Shown piece by piece: positions 1 to 9,899 of a stretch of 64,000 bases of DNA; the first letter of the stretch is position 1; each line of letters starts with the position of its first letter. The DNA is taken from NCBI RefSeq assembly GCF_001429065.1, contig NZ_LMIB01000012.1:62001-126000 (forward strand), read 5' to 3'. The notes below the pieces were generated by a model. It ran no database searches, was not told the origin of the DNA, and saw only the letters and a list, made by a program, of their open reading frames with translations. Origin of the DNA: Sphingomonas sp. Root710 (GTDB lineage Bacteria > Pseudomonadota > Alphaproteobacteria > Sphingomonadales > Sphingomonadaceae). The translations under genes and the position numbers were made by a program.

Positions 1-1037
1 AGATAGTCGACAAAGCTCATGATCACGCCGTCGAGCCCGGCGCGCGACAGCGCGGCGAGCGTGCCGGTGATCGTCTCGGGCGATCCGATCATCGGAAAGC
101 CCGACCCCAGCACGGCATTCTTGCGCAGGAAGCGCATCTGGTCGCTGTCCTCGGCCACCTTGTTCTCGCGCGCCAACGTCGCGACGAAGCTGTCGATCGC
201 GATCCGGTCGGGTACCTCCTCGCTATAATGGCGGTAGAGCGCCTCCGCCTCGGCATCGCTGTCACGCAGGATCGTCGGCGCGTTGGTCCACACCTGGATA
301 TCCTTGCCAAACTCCTCGCGGGCGAGCGCCTTATAGTTGCCGATCTGGTCGGCCCACGCCGCCTCGCTGTCGCCGAACAGACCGATCAGCCCGATATCGC
401 TGTTCGCGGCGGCGAAGCGCATGCCTGTGGACGAGAAACCCGCATTCATGATCGGCACCGCGCCGCGCACCGGCTGGGGCCGGGACAGCGCGCGGGTCAG
501 GTGGAAATGCTTCGTCTCGACATCGATCTCGTCGGTTGCGCCCCATAACGCACGAATGATGTCGAGCCATTCGGCGAGATAGACATAGCGCTCCTCATGG
601 CCGAGCAGGTCGATCCCGAACATCTCGAATTCGCGCCGGTTCCAGCCGCCGACCACGTTCATCGCGAAGCGTCCGCCCGAGATCATATCGACCGTGGCGG
701 CCTGCTTGGCGACCTGCAACGGGTGCGCCATCGAGGCGTGCGTCGTGGCGAAGACGCCGATCCGCTTCGTCGCCTGGGCGATCCCGGCGGCGAAGGTGAA
801 GGGTTCGAGGATATCGTTCGATGGGTGGCCGAAATCGCCGTCGACATAGCCCTTCCACCGCGCGATCGGCACGAATGCCTCCATCCCGGCGTCGTCCGCC
901 ATCCGCGCCAGCGTGACGCAGTCGTTCCACACCGGCGCGAACAGGTCCTCCGCCCGGGTCAAGGCGGGCATGGTGTTCATGCAGAACACGCCGAGCTTGA
1001 GCTTGTTGGGACCGAAGATCGGATGCCCGGACGTCAT
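1..1037 (-). CDS. LLM-class flavin-dependent oxidoreductase (C-terminus off window)
   Basis: The reading frame opens with ATG at 1037 and stays open to the left edge, giving about 345 residues without a stop. It begins MTSGHPIFGPNKLKLGVFC and contains GRFAMNVVGGWNRREFEMFG, the region typical of the SsuD/RutA branch of the bacterial luciferase-like (LLM) family. These are TIM-barrel enzymes that use reduced flavin and oxygen to oxidise alkanesulfonates, pyrimidines or other small molecules. It lies 72 bases downstream of the acyl-CoA synthetase on the same strand, so it probably belongs to the same catabolic operon. The substrate cannot be told from sequence. AGGAGA just before the ATG is a good ribosome site. 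Confidence 0.88.
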   Translation of the reverse strand, partial: MTSGHPIFGPNKLKLGVFCMNTMPALTRAEDLFAPVWNDCVTLARMADDAGMEAFVPIARWKGYVDGDFGHPSNDILEPFTFAAGIAQATKRIGVFATTHASMAHPLQVAKQAATVDMISGGRFAMNVVGGWNRREFEMFGIDLLGHEERYVYLAEWLDIIRALWGATDEIDVETKHFHLTRALSRPQPVRGAVPIMNAGFSSTGMRFAAANSDIGLIGLFGDSEAAWADQIGNYKALAREEFGKDIQVWTNAPTILRDSDAEAEALYRHYSEEVPDRIAIDSFVATLARENKVAEDSDQMRFLRKNAVLGSGFPMIGSPETITGTLAALSRAGLDGVIMSFVDY

Positions 1038-1109
1038 GATCTCTCCTGTGATTTCAGGGTGAGGGCCGCGCGGAATCTGCCGCCCGCCGATCGGCCTCCC
1101 GGCGAAGCG

Positions 1110-2744
1110 TCAGCCCGCGAAGACTTCGCGGCGGACGCGCATCCCCGCCTTCTCGCGGTCGAAGGTGTCGGGGGTGACCGCCTCCTTGCGCAGGTCGGTC
1201 TTCAGCACCTTGGCCGACGGCGTCTTGGGCAATTCGGGCAGCACGCGAATATAGCGCGGCACCATGAAATAGGGCATCCGCTCGATCAGGAAGCTCGCCA
1301 GCTTCTCCGGATCGATGCTGCGGCCGGGCACCGGCGCCACCACGACCATCACCTCGTCCTCGGAAAATTCGCTGGGCACCGCGATCGCCGCGCACTCGCG
1401 CACGTCGGGATGCGCGCAGACCTCCACCTCCACCTCGAAGGAGGAGATATTCTCGCCGCGCCGCCGGATCGCGTCCTTCACCCGGTCGACGAAATAATAA
1501 TAGCCGTCCTCGTCCATGCGGAAGGCGTCGCCGGTGTGGAACCAGCCGTTTGCCCAGGCCTTGGCGGTCGCCTCCGGGTTGCGGTTATAGCCGCTGTTCA
1601 TCGCCCAGGGCCGGTCGGTGCGCACCAGCATCTCGCCGATCTGGCCGACCGGCACCTCGCAGTCATTGGCATCGACCAGCCGCACTTCCGCGCCGGGGCG
1701 GACCTTGCCGCAGGTGCCGCGCTTGACCGGATTGGCTTCCGACACGATCGGCGAGGAAATCTCGGTCATGTTGAAGATCGTGTAGATGTCGATGCCGAAC
1801 CGTTCGGTGAAGGCAGGCGCGTCGTCGGTGAGCGGCACCATCAGCGCGGTCTTCACGCTGTGGTTCCTGTCGTCGGGTGACGGCTCGCGCTTCATCAGGA
1901 AGGTCGCCATCACCCCGAGCAGGAAGACCATCGTCGCCTGGGTCTTGCGCGCGATCTCCCAGAACTGGTCGGTCGAGAAGGATTCGATCAGCGCGACCGA
2001 CGCGCCGCGCGCCAGCATGACGAAGGGGGGACCCATGCCGCCGATGTGGAAGATCGGCGCGACGCACATATAGCGGTCGTCCTCTCCCACCATCGGCCAG
2101 GATTCGGGCCCGGCGTTGGTATACATGTGGAGATAGGAGGACAGCACGCCCTTCGACGGGCCGGTGGTGCCCGACGTGTAGATGATCGACTGGATATCCC
2201 ACGGCTGGATAGGCCGTTCGAGCGGCTCGAGCGTGTCGCCGTCCAGATCGTCGAACCGCGATATCGTCAGCCCGACATCGGGCGCTTCGCCCTGGGTGAT
2301 CAGCACAAGATGCTCGAGCTCCGCCTTGTCGACCTCCCCCAGCCGCTCGACCAGATCGGGGTGGGCGATCATGATCTTCGCGCCCGAGTTCGACAGGACA
2401 TGCGCGAGCAGATTGCCGCGATAGGCGGTGTTGAACGGCACGAACACCGCGCCGAGATAGTTGATCGCGTAGAAGGCGAGCAGGCCATCGCGCCCGGCGG
2501 GAATCCACGCCGAGACGAAGTCGCCCTGTTTGACTCCGAGCTTCTGCAGCCCCGCCGCCTTCGCGATCACGCGGCGGCGCAGCTCGGCATAGCTCCACTC
2601 CTCGCCATCCTCGAAGATGACGTGGGTCTTGTCCGGGCGTTCCTCGGCCCAGCGGTCGACGAGATAGCGCAGCACGCACTGGTTACGGTTCGGAATCCGC
2701 GGATCGGTGAAATCGCGCGGACCCGCGGGGGCGGTCATGGTCAT
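1110..2744 (-). CDS. AMP-forming acyl-CoA synthetase
   Basis: A 544-residue member of the ANL adenylating superfamily, which activates a carboxylic acid to an acyl-AMP and then an acyl-CoA. Visible motifs are the P-loop-like IIYTSGTTGPSKG (about 187-199), GWFHTGDAFRMDEDGYYYF followed by DRVKDAIRRRGENIS (hinge and A8), and PSAKVLKTDLR with the C-terminal catalytic lysine. Length and motifs fit the CaiC-like or fatty-acyl branch. The sequence AAGGAGATGGAGG lies just upstream of the start. It follows a TetR regulator and precedes an LLM oxidoreductase on the same strand, which suggests activation of an oxidised substrate for CoA-dependent breakdown. Substrate unknown. Confidence 0.92.
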   Translation of the reverse strand: MTMTAPAGPRDFTDPRIPNRNQCVLRYLVDRWAEERPDKTHVIFEDGEEWSYAELRRRVIAKAAGLQKLGVKQGDFVSAWIPAGRDGLLAFYAINYLGAVFVPFNTAYRGNLLAHVLSNSGAKIMIAHPDLVERLGEVDKAELEHLVLITQGEAPDVGLTISRFDDLDGDTLEPLERPIQPWDIQSIIYTSGTTGPSKGVLSSYLHMYTNAGPESWPMVGEDDRYMCVAPIFHIGGMGPPFVMLARGASVALIESFSTDQFWEIARKTQATMVFLLGVMATFLMKREPSPDDRNHSVKTALMVPLTDDAPAFTERFGIDIYTIFNMTEISSPIVSEANPVKRGTCGKVRPGAEVRLVDANDCEVPVGQIGEMLVRTDRPWAMNSGYNRNPEATAKAWANGWFHTGDAFRMDEDGYYYFVDRVKDAIRRRGENISSFEVEVEVCAHPDVRECAAIAVPSEFSEDEVMVVVAPVPGRSIDPEKLASFLIERMPYFMVPRYIRVLPELPKTPSAKVLKTDLRKEAVTPDTFDREKAGMRVRREVFAG

Positions 2745-2786
2745 GGAACCTCCATCTCCTTGGACAGGGGGCGGAGGCAGTTTGGT

Positions 2787-3437
2787 TCAGTTCACGGCGA
2801 CGAGCCGCAGGCACGCTTCGACCGCCTGGTCGACGACTGCCTCCGCTGAACGTTTGCTGCCTGGCCGATAGCAATAGGTTATCCAGCTCAACAGGCCGCC
2901 GATCCAGATCGACATCGAAGCCGCGTCGGGGACGGTGATGAAGCCGTCGCGTACGCAGTCATCGATCAGTTTGCCGATACGCAGGTCGAACTCGTGGCGC
3001 AGGCGCAGAATGCGCTGCGCATCGTTCCGGTCCAGGTTCATCATCTCGCGCTGATAGACGACGAGATATTCGTGCCTCGCGACGATGATCTCCGCAACCT
3101 CGCGCAGCGAGGCCTTGAGCAGATCGATCGACGTGCGTTCGGTTTCCTCGATCCGGTCCAGCGCGGCCAGCGATTCCTTGACACCCAATTCGCAGATCGC
3201 GCTGAGGATCGCGCTCTTGCCCTTGAAATAGGTGTAGAGGAACGGCTTGGTCGCGCTCAGCCGGTCGGCCAGCATTTCCAGCGTCGCCGCTTCATAGCCC
3301 CTCTCGCAGAACAGGGCGCTCGCCTCCTCGAGGATACGGGCCCTCTTGAAGGCGACGACGCCCGGCTTGATCTCGCGGCCCGTGGGGGCTGCGGCGGCGG
3401 CGGGAGCGGTCTTGGTGGCGGCGCTGGACTTGGTCAT
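2787..3437 (-). CDS. TetR family transcriptional regulator
   Basis: A 216-residue protein with an N-terminal TetR helix-turn-helix at about residues 28-75: RILEEASALFCERGYEAATL, then LADRLSATKPFLYTYFKGKS. The C-terminal ligand domain is variable. Its ATG overlaps the stop of the upstream dehydrogenase in an ATGA junction at 3434-3437, so the two are probably translationally coupled. The likely target is the palindrome in the promoter at 4672-4685, with the substrate or its CoA ester as inducer; that is inference from position. Confidence 0.93.
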   Translation of the reverse strand: MTKSSAATKTAPAAAAAPTGREIKPGVVAFKRARILEEASALFCERGYEAATLEMLADRLSATKPFLYTYFKGKSAILSAICELGVKESLAALDRIEETERTSIDLLKASLREVAEIIVARHEYLVVYQREMMNLDRNDAQRILRLRHEFDLRIGKLIDDCVRDGFITVPDAASMSIWIGGLLSWITYCYRPGSKRSAEAVVDQAVEACLRLVAVN

Positions 3438-4609
3438 GCGGCTCTTCTTAGGATCTCCAGGATGTCGGTCGGGGACCGAACGGGGCGCGGGTTCGTCCTA
3501 CCCCATATATCAAGCATGGTATATTCCGCTACTTTCTGGAACTGATCCTCGGTGACGCCGACTTCGCCCAGCGTGCGGGGCATGCCCAGGCTGCGGATGA
3601 AGGCGTCGGCGCTCTCGGCGGCGGTCGCATGGGTATTGCCCATGCACGCGTTGATGCGATGCTGCCTGCTGTCGTCATATTCGGCGTTCCAGGCGAGGAC
3701 GTAGGGCGCCATCACCGTCGAGCAATAGCCGTGCGGCACGTTGCAGGTGCCGCCGAGGATATGGCCGATCGCGTGGCTCGCGCCCATCGGCACGCCGCCG
3801 ATGATCGATATCATCGATTGCCATGCGCCGACCTGGCATTTGAGCCGTCCTTCCATGTCGTTGGGATCGGCCTTGGAGCGCGAAAGCCCCTCGACCAGCA
3901 GCCGCAACGCATTGTCGGCGAGACCGTCGGCGAAGTCGTTCGACTGTTCGGAGGCCATCGTCTCGATCGCATGATCGACCGAGCGGACGCCGGTCGACAG
4001 CCACAGCCATTCGGGGGTGTAGACCGTCATCGCGGGGTCGAGCACGACCATGATCGGGGCCATTCCGCGATGCTCATAGCCCTGCTTGTGGACGGTCTTC
4101 TCGTCGGTCGAGCCCGACAGCGCGTTGAACTCGCCGCCCGACAGGGTGGTCGGCACGCAGATCGTGCGGATATCGGGGCCGACCTTCAGCGGGTTGATGA
4201 CATTGCCCGCATCGTCGACATAGACACGCAGCGGCTCGAAATCCTCGACCGTCCGCACATCATGCTTGATCAGCAGCGGCACGATCTTGCCCGCATCGCT
4301 GATCGAACCGCCACCGATCGTGACGACCAGGTCGGCATTGACCGCGCGCGCCGCATCGGCGGCAGCCAGCACGCCCGAACGCGGCGCGTGCGGCGCAAGG
4401 CCGCTATGCGTGGCGGCATGGCGATCGCCCAGCGCCGCTTCGATCTTGCTGATTTCATCGGTGTTCCGGCGCAGGCTGTCCGACGTCAGCAGGAACACCT
4501 TGCGCGCCCCCATCGCCTCGGCCTGATCGCTGATCGCTTCCCGCGCCGGCTGCCCCATCGTGACCCGCTCGGTCACGGTGAAGGTCATCTGGCTTGCTGT
4601 GAGGCCCAC
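3434..4609 (-). CDS. Iron-containing alcohol dehydrogenase (maleylacetate reductase-like)
   Basis: A group III Fe-ADH family protein. The frame is open from 4633, but I prefer the GTG at 4609 (391 aa) because AAGGAG sits six bases upstream. The Rossmann part has LVVTIGGGSISDAGK for NAD(P) binding. The metal-binding half has ASHAIGHILGG and CNVPHGYCSTVMAP with the family histidines. The family reduces or oxidises alcohols and aldehydes, or reduces maleylacetate. First gene of the minus-strand unit adh-tetR-acs-LLM, divergent from the CoA-transferase. A role oxidising an alcohol before CoA activation fits the context but is inference. Confidence 0.9.
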   Translation of the reverse strand: MGLTASQMTFTVTERVTMGQPAREAISDQAEAMGARKVFLLTSDSLRRNTDEISKIEAALGDRHAATHSGLAPHAPRSGVLAAADAARAVNADLVVTIGGGSISDAGKIVPLLIKHDVRTVEDFEPLRVYVDDAGNVINPLKVGPDIRTICVPTTLSGGEFNALSGSTDEKTVHKQGYEHRGMAPIMVVLDPAMTVYTPEWLWLSTGVRSVDHAIETMASEQSNDFADGLADNALRLLVEGLSRSKADPNDMEGRLKCQVGAWQSMISIIGGVPMGASHAIGHILGGTCNVPHGYCSTVMAPYVLAWNAEYDDSRQHRINACMGNTHATAAESADAFIRSLGMPRTLGEVGVTEDQFQKVAEYTMLDIWGRTNPRPVRSPTDILEILRRAA

Positions 4610-4671
4610 GACATTCTCCTTCCTCTCATACACCCGTTCGGATGTTGCACGAATAGTGGCACAGCGCGTTC

Positions 4672-4685
4672 ATACTGTATAGTAT
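4672..4685. promoter_or_regulatory. Candidate TetR operator in the divergent promoter
   Basis: The 14-base palindrome ATACTGTATAGTAT (arms ATACT and AGTAT, four-base centre) lies in the 260-base region between the minus-strand dehydrogenase operon and the plus-strand CoA-transferase. It is AT-rich in a GC-rich setting. The TetR gene in the flanking operon makes it a natural operator for both directions; binding is not shown. Confidence 0.45.
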
Positions 4686-4870
4686 ATTTTCGGACCAATG
4701 TTAAAATCGTCGCCGCATCGCGGCTTGACGCAACACATACCCATTGGTAGGTCGATTGGACGATATGGCCGGGAAGGCGCTGTAAAGCCGCCGGCGGGGC
4801 GTTGGGGAGTATAGCATAAGATGCCGGCAACCGACCATGTCTGGCCCGCCGCGGCGACAGGCGTTCCGGC

Positions 4871-6019
<1,149 letters not shown>

Positions 6020-6043
6020 GGCGAAAATCGTTCCACCTCTTCT

Positions 6044-6129
6044 CGTCACCCCGGGCTTGACCCGGGGTCCCGCTTCTTCCTTCTACTTGGCCAAGAAAAG
6101 CGGGACCCCGGATCGCGTCCGGGGTGACG
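6044..6129. repeat. Type A REP-like palindromic repeat, copy 1
   Basis: An 86-base inverted repeat beginning CGTCACCCCGGG and ending CCGGGGTGACG, with inner arms GGGTCCCGCTT and AAGCGGGACCC. It lies between two convergent genes and could act as a bidirectional terminator. Copies of the same design are at 34471-34555 and 55458-55541. Confidence 0.85.
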
Positions 6130-6172
6130 CAACAATGTGATGAGGGGCGCTCCCTTTCGGGACGCAGCGCCG

Positions 6173-7072
6173 TCAGATCGCCGGAGACAATATCGGCCGG
6201 AAACCCGCGCCCTCGCGCACCACCCGCGCGACATGTTCGCCGCCGAAATGCGCGGGGATCAGCAGCGCCTCGCGATCGGCGGCCTCGCCCAGCACCTGCC
6301 GCCGCGTCTCGCGCGCCTGTTCGGCATCCTCGCAGAAGGCGCTGTTCCATTCGGGGCAATAGATTTGCGCGGGATGGTGGACCACGTCGCCGACGAACAT
6401 CGCCTCGGCGCCGTCCGACGCCACCCGCATCACCGTGCTGCCCGGCGTATGGCCGGGGCGCGCGTGCAGCGTCAGGCCTGGCGCGACCTCGAAGCCGTCG
6501 TCGGCCCACTCGGCGCGCCCGGCCTCCAGGATCGGGCGGACGCTGTCCTCGAACATGCCGCCATTGACGAGGGTGCCGATCGCACCGGGGCCCGCGGTCT
6601 CGACCAGCGGGTCCCAATAGTCGCGGTCGCGGACCGGCAGGACATAGCGGGCGTTGCGGAAAGTGGGCTCCCAGAACCCATCGACCAGCCGGGTGTTCCA
6701 GCCGACATGATCGACATGGATATGCGAGCAGACGACCGTATCGATATCGCCGGGCTGGAAACCCGCGGCGGCGAGACGGTCGAGGAAATCGGTCTGGAGA
6801 TTGCCGAAGATCGGCAGGTCGGGACGGTCCTTGTCGTTGCCGGCCCCGGTGTCGAACAATATGCGCTGGTCGCCGGTATCGAGCACCCAGCTTTGCAGGA
6901 AGGCGAAGAGCTTGCCTGACGCCGGATCATAATAATCCGGTGTGAACTCCTCCTCATGATCGCGCCAGTGGTCCGCGTCGAACCCTTGAAAAAGCTCGCC
7001 GGGAGGGCTGAAGGTCCCGCGCCATTCCTCGATCCGGTGCACCCGGATCTTGCCAATGGTGAAGCGGTCCAT
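6173..7072 (-). CDS. MBL-fold metallo-hydrolase
   Basis: A 299-residue metallo-beta-lactamase-fold protein. The zinc motif HIHVDH is at 117-122, preceded by ILFDTGAGND and followed by the later histidine in LHARPGHTPGS and the aspartate in FVGDVVHHP. No signal peptide is seen, so it is probably cytoplasmic. The family includes lactonases, thioesterases and quorum quenchers; nothing here picks one. GGGAGGGCAGG lies right before the ATG. It follows the TonB receptor on the same strand with a gap of about 180 bases. Confidence 0.9.
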   Translation of the reverse strand: MDRFTIGKIRVHRIEEWRGTFSPPGELFQGFDADHWRDHEEEFTPDYYDPASGKLFAFLQSWVLDTGDQRILFDTGAGNDKDRPDLPIFGNLQTDFLDRLAAAGFQPGDIDTVVCSHIHVDHVGWNTRLVDGFWEPTFRNARYVLPVRDRDYWDPLVETAGPGAIGTLVNGGMFEDSVRPILEAGRAEWADDGFEVAPGLTLHARPGHTPGSTVMRVASDGAEAMFVGDVVHHPAQIYCPEWNSAFCEDAEQARETRRQVLGEAADREALLIPAHFGGEHVARVVREGAGFRPILSPAI

Positions 7073-7253
7073 CCTGCCCTCCCGGCGATTATGTCAGTTC
7101 ATACTGGCCTTGGGGCGTGTCGACATTCAGTTCAGATCGAGCCGAAAATTGTGGTTTCTCGTGACCCGGAGCGCAGTACTCAAAGGTACGTGAACACCGG
7201 AAGCGCGGGAAACCGCCATTTGCAGGCCGATACGGGGTGAATGGCGATACGCC

Positions 7254-9536
7254 CTAGAAGTTGAAGCCGAGCGTGGCGCCGTACGTACGTGGCGGCATCA
7301 CCGAACCGACGCGGGGATAGGCATAGGTCGCAGCGGCGATGATGTTGTTCGCGATCACGAACTTGTCGCCGATATTCTTCACCCAGGCGCCCAGCGACCA
7401 GCGGTCGTCGGCGGCATGATAGGTGATCCCGGCATTGGCCATAAGATAGGACTTCTGCTCGGCGTCGCGGTTGTTGAACTCCGAGAAGTAGACCTTGCCC
7501 TGCCATTTGGCATCGCCGTTGATGCTGATCTTGCCCTCGCCGATCGGCACGTCCCAGTTGAAGCCGCCGCCGAACGAGAAGCGCGGCGCGTTCGGCAGGC
7601 GCTTGCCACTCAGGTCGACCAGCCCCGGATCGCTCGGGCAGACCGGATAGGAGATGCCGGGCCGCGCCGGGAAGGCCGCGCCATAATAGGCGTTGCAGAA
7701 CTTCTTGAACTTGGCGTTGAGGTAGGAAGCGTTGGCGTTGATCGTCAGGCCGCCGCCGACCTTTCCTTCCAGTTCCAGTTCGCCGCCGAAGTTGCGCGCG
7801 GTCGCCGCGTTGATCGTCTGGACGATGCTGTTCGCGTTGACGAAGCTGACCTGCAGGTCCTTGTAATCATAGTAGAATACCGCGCCGCTGAAAAGGATGC
7901 GGTTGTCGGCCAGACGCTGCTTGAAGCCCGCTTCATAGGACCACACCGTCTCCGGGTTGATCGCGGGATCGGCACTGCCGACGTTGATCACGCCCGATTT
8001 GAAGCCCTTGGTGACGCTGGCGTACAGCATCGTCGTGTTGGTCGGGCGGAACTCGATCAGGGCCTTGGGAGTGATCGACGACCAGCCCTTCGATTCATCG
8101 GTCGGGATGTTCAGGCCGATCGCGTCGAAGCGGAAATAGCCGTCGCCCTTGCGATGCTCGTAATTGTAGCGCGCGCCGGCGGTGATCTTGACGGTCGGGC
8201 TGATCTCATAGGCGGCCTGGAGGTAGACGCCGACCGCGTCGATCTTGACCACGCCGTTCTGCTCATAAGCGCCGCTGTCGAAGGTGTTGGCGGGCAGGCC
8301 GAACAGCACGCCCAGATTGGTCGTCGGCACCAGCACCTGACCGCTCAGCTTCTCGTGCAGATACATCGCGCCGGCCAGCAGCGAGAAATCGTCGCGCTCA
8401 TAGTTCAGCGTGATTTCCTGGCTGATCGAGCGGCTCTTCTCGACATAATTGTTCTGGCCGGCGAGGTTCACCTGCGAGGAGTCGAGGTCGTCGCGCTGGA
8501 AGCGGTCGAACGAGCGATAGGCGGTGATCGTCTTGACGGTCGCGTCGTCGCCCAGGTTGAAGTCGAGCGTGCCGGTCGCGCCATAGCCCTTGCGGCGGTT
8601 GATCGCTTCCTGATCCGAATAGATGTTGCGCAGGTTCGGCTTCTTACCCAGCGCGTTGTAATAGCCGAGGATCGTCTGGCCGCCGATCAGCGTATGGGGC
8701 AGCGCGTTGTCGGGAACCACGCTCGGGCCGAAATAGTGGAAGGCGTAGTTGTTGTCGTCCTCGTGGAAATGGTCGAGGACCAAGGTCGCCTTCACGCTGT
8801 CGCTCAGCTGGCCGATGATCGTGCCGCGCAGCGCATAGGCGTCGCGGTCGTCGACGTCGGCGCCGGTGAACAGGTTCTTGCCGTAGCCGTCGCGCTTTTC
8901 ATATTTGCCCGCGACGCGGACGAGCAGCTTGTCGTCGCCGGTCACGCTGCCGCCGATCGCGCCTTCGAGGATCTTGGCGTCATAATTGCCATAGGTCGCG
9001 CGGACGAAGCCGCCCAGTTCCTCCTTGGGCTTGGCGGTCACCAGGTTGATCGCGCCCGCGGTCGCCCCGCGGCCATAGAGGATCGACTGGGGCCCGCGCA
9101 GCACTTCGATCTGCTCGAGGTCGAAGAAGCCGCTGAGCTGCTGCGCCGGGCGCGGCAGGATCGCGCCATTCTGCAGGAAGGCGACCGCGCCCTCACCGCC
9201 GACGTCGAAATTGTTGAGGCCGACGCCACGGATGAAGGTGCGGTTCACGCCGAATTGGTCACCGATCGACACGTTGGGAACGACGACCTGAAGGTCGCCG
9301 ATGTTCGACACACCGCCCGGGCCGAGGTCGGCGGCGGTCACTGCCGTAACGGCGGCGGCGACGCGGCTGAGGGTCGTGTTCTGGCGGGTCGCGGTGACGA
9401 TGATGTCGGTGGCGTCGACACCCTCGGCCGCTGCTTGCGGCGCGGCGCCGGTGGCCTGCGCGTTGGCGGCAGCCGGAAGCATGAGCATCGCGAGCGATGC
9501 GTAGCAGATGGAATGAAGGCGGATGGTCATCGACAC
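7254..9536 (-). CDS. TonB-dependent outer-membrane receptor
   Basis: A 760-residue receptor with a signal peptide ending near AAANAQA, a TonB box (DIIVTATR), a plug domain with GPQSILYGRGATAGAINLVT, and a 22-strand type barrel ending in YGATLGFNF with the terminal phenylalanine. It would import a scarce substrate through the outer membrane using TonB energy. The substrate is not evident. It resembles the many sphingomonad receptors used for organic substrates more than classic siderophore receptors. It lies downstream of, but 363 bases apart from, the D-glutamate/peptide operon. Confidence 0.93.
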   Translation of the reverse strand: MSMTIRLHSICYASLAMLMLPAAANAQATGAAPQAAAEGVDATDIIVTATRQNTTLSRVAAAVTAVTAADLGPGGVSNIGDLQVVVPNVSIGDQFGVNRTFIRGVGLNNFDVGGEGAVAFLQNGAILPRPAQQLSGFFDLEQIEVLRGPQSILYGRGATAGAINLVTAKPKEELGGFVRATYGNYDAKILEGAIGGSVTGDDKLLVRVAGKYEKRDGYGKNLFTGADVDDRDAYALRGTIIGQLSDSVKATLVLDHFHEDDNNYAFHYFGPSVVPDNALPHTLIGGQTILGYYNALGKKPNLRNIYSDQEAINRRKGYGATGTLDFNLGDDATVKTITAYRSFDRFQRDDLDSSQVNLAGQNNYVEKSRSISQEITLNYERDDFSLLAGAMYLHEKLSGQVLVPTTNLGVLFGLPANTFDSGAYEQNGVVKIDAVGVYLQAAYEISPTVKITAGARYNYEHRKGDGYFRFDAIGLNIPTDESKGWSSITPKALIEFRPTNTTMLYASVTKGFKSGVINVGSADPAINPETVWSYEAGFKQRLADNRILFSGAVFYYDYKDLQVSFVNANSIVQTINAATARNFGGELELEGKVGGGLTINANASYLNAKFKKFCNAYYGAAFPARPGISYPVCPSDPGLVDLSGKRLPNAPRFSFGGGFNWDVPIGEGKISINGDAKWQGKVYFSEFNNRDAEQKSYLMANAGITYHAADDRWSLGAWVKNIGDKFVIANNIIAAATYAYPRVGSVMPPRTYGATLGFNF

Positions 9537-9899
9537 TCCCCATGATTGGCCGCGTATCTTACTGCGGCTTCCTTATCGATACTCACGGGTATATCTATCT
9601 TTACGTCGGTATTCAAGAGCTATGGCGCGGCAAGCAATTTCCCGCTTTTCCGTCAGGCCGAACGGCGCAATGCCTCCGAGCCGCGCAGGTTCAGGCCTCC
9701 GACCCGACGGTATATCTGGATGATTCGCCGCGCTGCGGCGGGCACGGCTGGCCTGCCAGCGGATGGCACGGCGCGATACTGCCGCAGCCGAAATTAATAA
9801 ACGCCAGTGCGCTGTGCCGGGATGGAGGCAGGTGCCGATCCCGGCCCTCGCATTATCGATGCGCCGGAGCGCCGATCCGATGCGTTCGGATCGTCGGCT
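9537..9899. other. Intergenic region without a supported gene
   Basis: This 363-base stretch separates the end of the peptide operon from the start of the TonB receptor gene, both on the minus strand. The half near 9540-9630 is AT-richer than its surroundings and presumably holds the receptor promoter. A plus-strand frame of 141 codons runs through it but its cysteine/arginine-rich translation resembles nothing. No convincing terminator with a T-run is seen. Confidence 0.5.

Noticed and set aside
7416-9545. A 709-codon plus-strand open frame
   Set aside because: Antisense to a full-length TonB receptor; no supporting motif or ribosome site.
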